This document shows positions 6,325 through 6,584 of a stretch of 6,584 bases of DNA, in pieces. The notes below the pieces were generated by a model. It worked only from the letters and a program-made list of their open reading frames with translations, had not been told where the DNA came from and made no database searches. The stretch's first letter is position 1. Each line of letters opens with the position of its first letter. Made by a program: the position numbers and the translations under genes. This DNA is from Bacteroides sp. GTDB taxonomy: Bacteria > Bacteroidota > Bacteroidia > Bacteroidales > Bacteroidaceae. The stretch spans positions 1 through 6,584 of the forward strand of contig JAFYML010000089.1 of NCBI GenBank assembly GCA_017556595.1. The letters run 5' to 3'.

Positions 6325-6478
6325 GAAATCACGCGTGATTTCTTCCGAATTTGTTCGGAATTTCCTCTGAATTTGTACGTGATTTCCTCCGTAATCGTTC
6401 GTGATTTCTGTAGAAATTGCGCGCAAATTTAGTGAAAATCACGCGTGAATTTGGCAGTAATTGCGCGTGATTTTAGAA
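6325..6478. repeat. Array of seven tandem 22-bp units with palindromic cores
   Basis: Seven units start at 6325, 6347, 6369, 6391, 6413, 6435 and 6457 with no insertion or deletion. Each has an 18-bp core plus a 4-bp variable spacer (TTCC, CTCT, CTCC, TGTA, AGTG, GGCA, AGAA). The core consensus is GAAATYRCGCGTGATTTC. Unit 1 is a perfect 18-bp palindrome, GAAATCACGCGTGATTTC; unit 5 has the perfect 10-bp centre TTGCGCGCAA; units 2-4 are less symmetric. Core positions 3 (A), 5 (T), 10-11 (CG), 14 (A) and 16-17 (TT) are identical in all seven. The period is close to two helical turns, so all units would face the same side of the DNA. The array begins 69 bp beyond the dnaG -33 element. It is not a CRISPR array, because the spacers are only 4 bp. 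Function is unknown; candidates are a cooperative multi-site operator, iterons or a nucleoid/partition protein site. Confidence 0.88.
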
Positions 6479-6584
6479 GCATGTTTTTGGGTTACTTTGA
6501 AAAGGTCGTTTCCTCGCGCGCGCGAACATATTATTATATATACAACAAGAAGGTGTGTTTTTAATCTTGCACATTCTTTCAAAC
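6479..6584. other. Non-coding stretch with alternating CG tract and AT-rich segment
   Basis: TCGCGCGCGCGA (6514-6525) is a perfect 12-bp palindrome of alternating C and G, a sequence type that can adopt Z-DNA under negative supercoiling. An AT-rich segment (6528-6543, TATTATTATATATA in its middle) follows after two bases. No consensus promoter was found; TAATCTTG at 6562-6569 is one base off a -7 box and has no -33 partner. The tract probably belongs to the upstream region of a gene beyond the window. Confidence 0.5.

Noticed and set aside
6325..6478. CRISPR array
   Set aside because: Units are degenerate and separated by only 4 bp, with no spacer-sized unique sequence and no cas gene nearby.
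6481..6564. 27-codon open frame on the + strand after the array
   Set aside because: It is short, has no recognisable motif or promoter, and crosses the CG and AT tracts, which gives it very biased composition. Probably chance.
6562..6569. TAATCTTG as a -7 promoter box for a gene to the right
   Set aside because: One mismatch to TAnnTTTG and no TTTG/TTG at the right distance upstream.
6221..6584. Chromosomal origin of replication
   Set aside because: The repeats and AT-rich tract are suggestive, but I found no cluster of DnaA boxes (TTATCCACA-like) and no dnaA gene. Left only as a weak possibility in the findings.

Overview
The window comes from a chromosome of the phylum Bacteroidota, most likely order Bacteroidales (Bacteroidaceae or Prevotellaceae; the genus cannot be fixed from this sequence). 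The evidence is consistent across the window. There are no Shine-Dalgarno leaders. Promoters fit the Bacteroidota primary-sigma consensus (TTTG or TTG, 19-21 bases, TAnnTTTG). The exported proteins have signal peptides ending in A-Q. The primase starts with the MID..TIDRI..AAQIVDVVSDFV N-terminus known from this order.

Layout. Bases 1-178 are a non-coding leader with a 26-bp near-perfect palindrome, a hairpin and a -7 box. Five genes then run on the + strand: a secreted M23/LytM peptidase with a C-terminal LysM domain (179-1036); a DoxX/MauE-like membrane protein with a thioredoxin-like C-terminal half (1048-2211); triosephosphate isomerase tpiA (2233-2988), with its own consensus promoter inside the preceding gene and a strong intrinsic terminator behind it; a secreted SPOR-domain protein (3057-3512); and GTP cyclohydrolase I, folE (3518-4117). 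Primase dnaG (4130-6220) runs on the minus strand and converges on folE with only 12 bp between the stop codons.

Bases 6221-6584 (364 bp) hold no convincing gene but are highly structured. From dnaG outward there is a consensus promoter so close to the start codon that the mRNA should be leaderless or nearly so, then a 37-bp dyad, then seven exactly phased 22-bp units with a partly palindromic core (6325-6478), then an alternating CG tract followed by an AT-rich stretch. The phased array is the most unusual thing in the window. I do not recognise it as a named element.

How the genes fit together. The peptidase and the SPOR protein both act on periplasmic peptidoglycan. The membrane protein probably has a redox or envelope role. 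tpiA (glycolysis), folE (pterin/folate synthesis) and dnaG (replication priming) are housekeeping genes. As I remember it, the order membrane protein, tpiA, SPOR protein, folE is found in other Bacteroidales, so this looks like core chromosome rather than a mobile island. No tRNA, rRNA, insertion sequence, CRISPR array or prophage gene was found.
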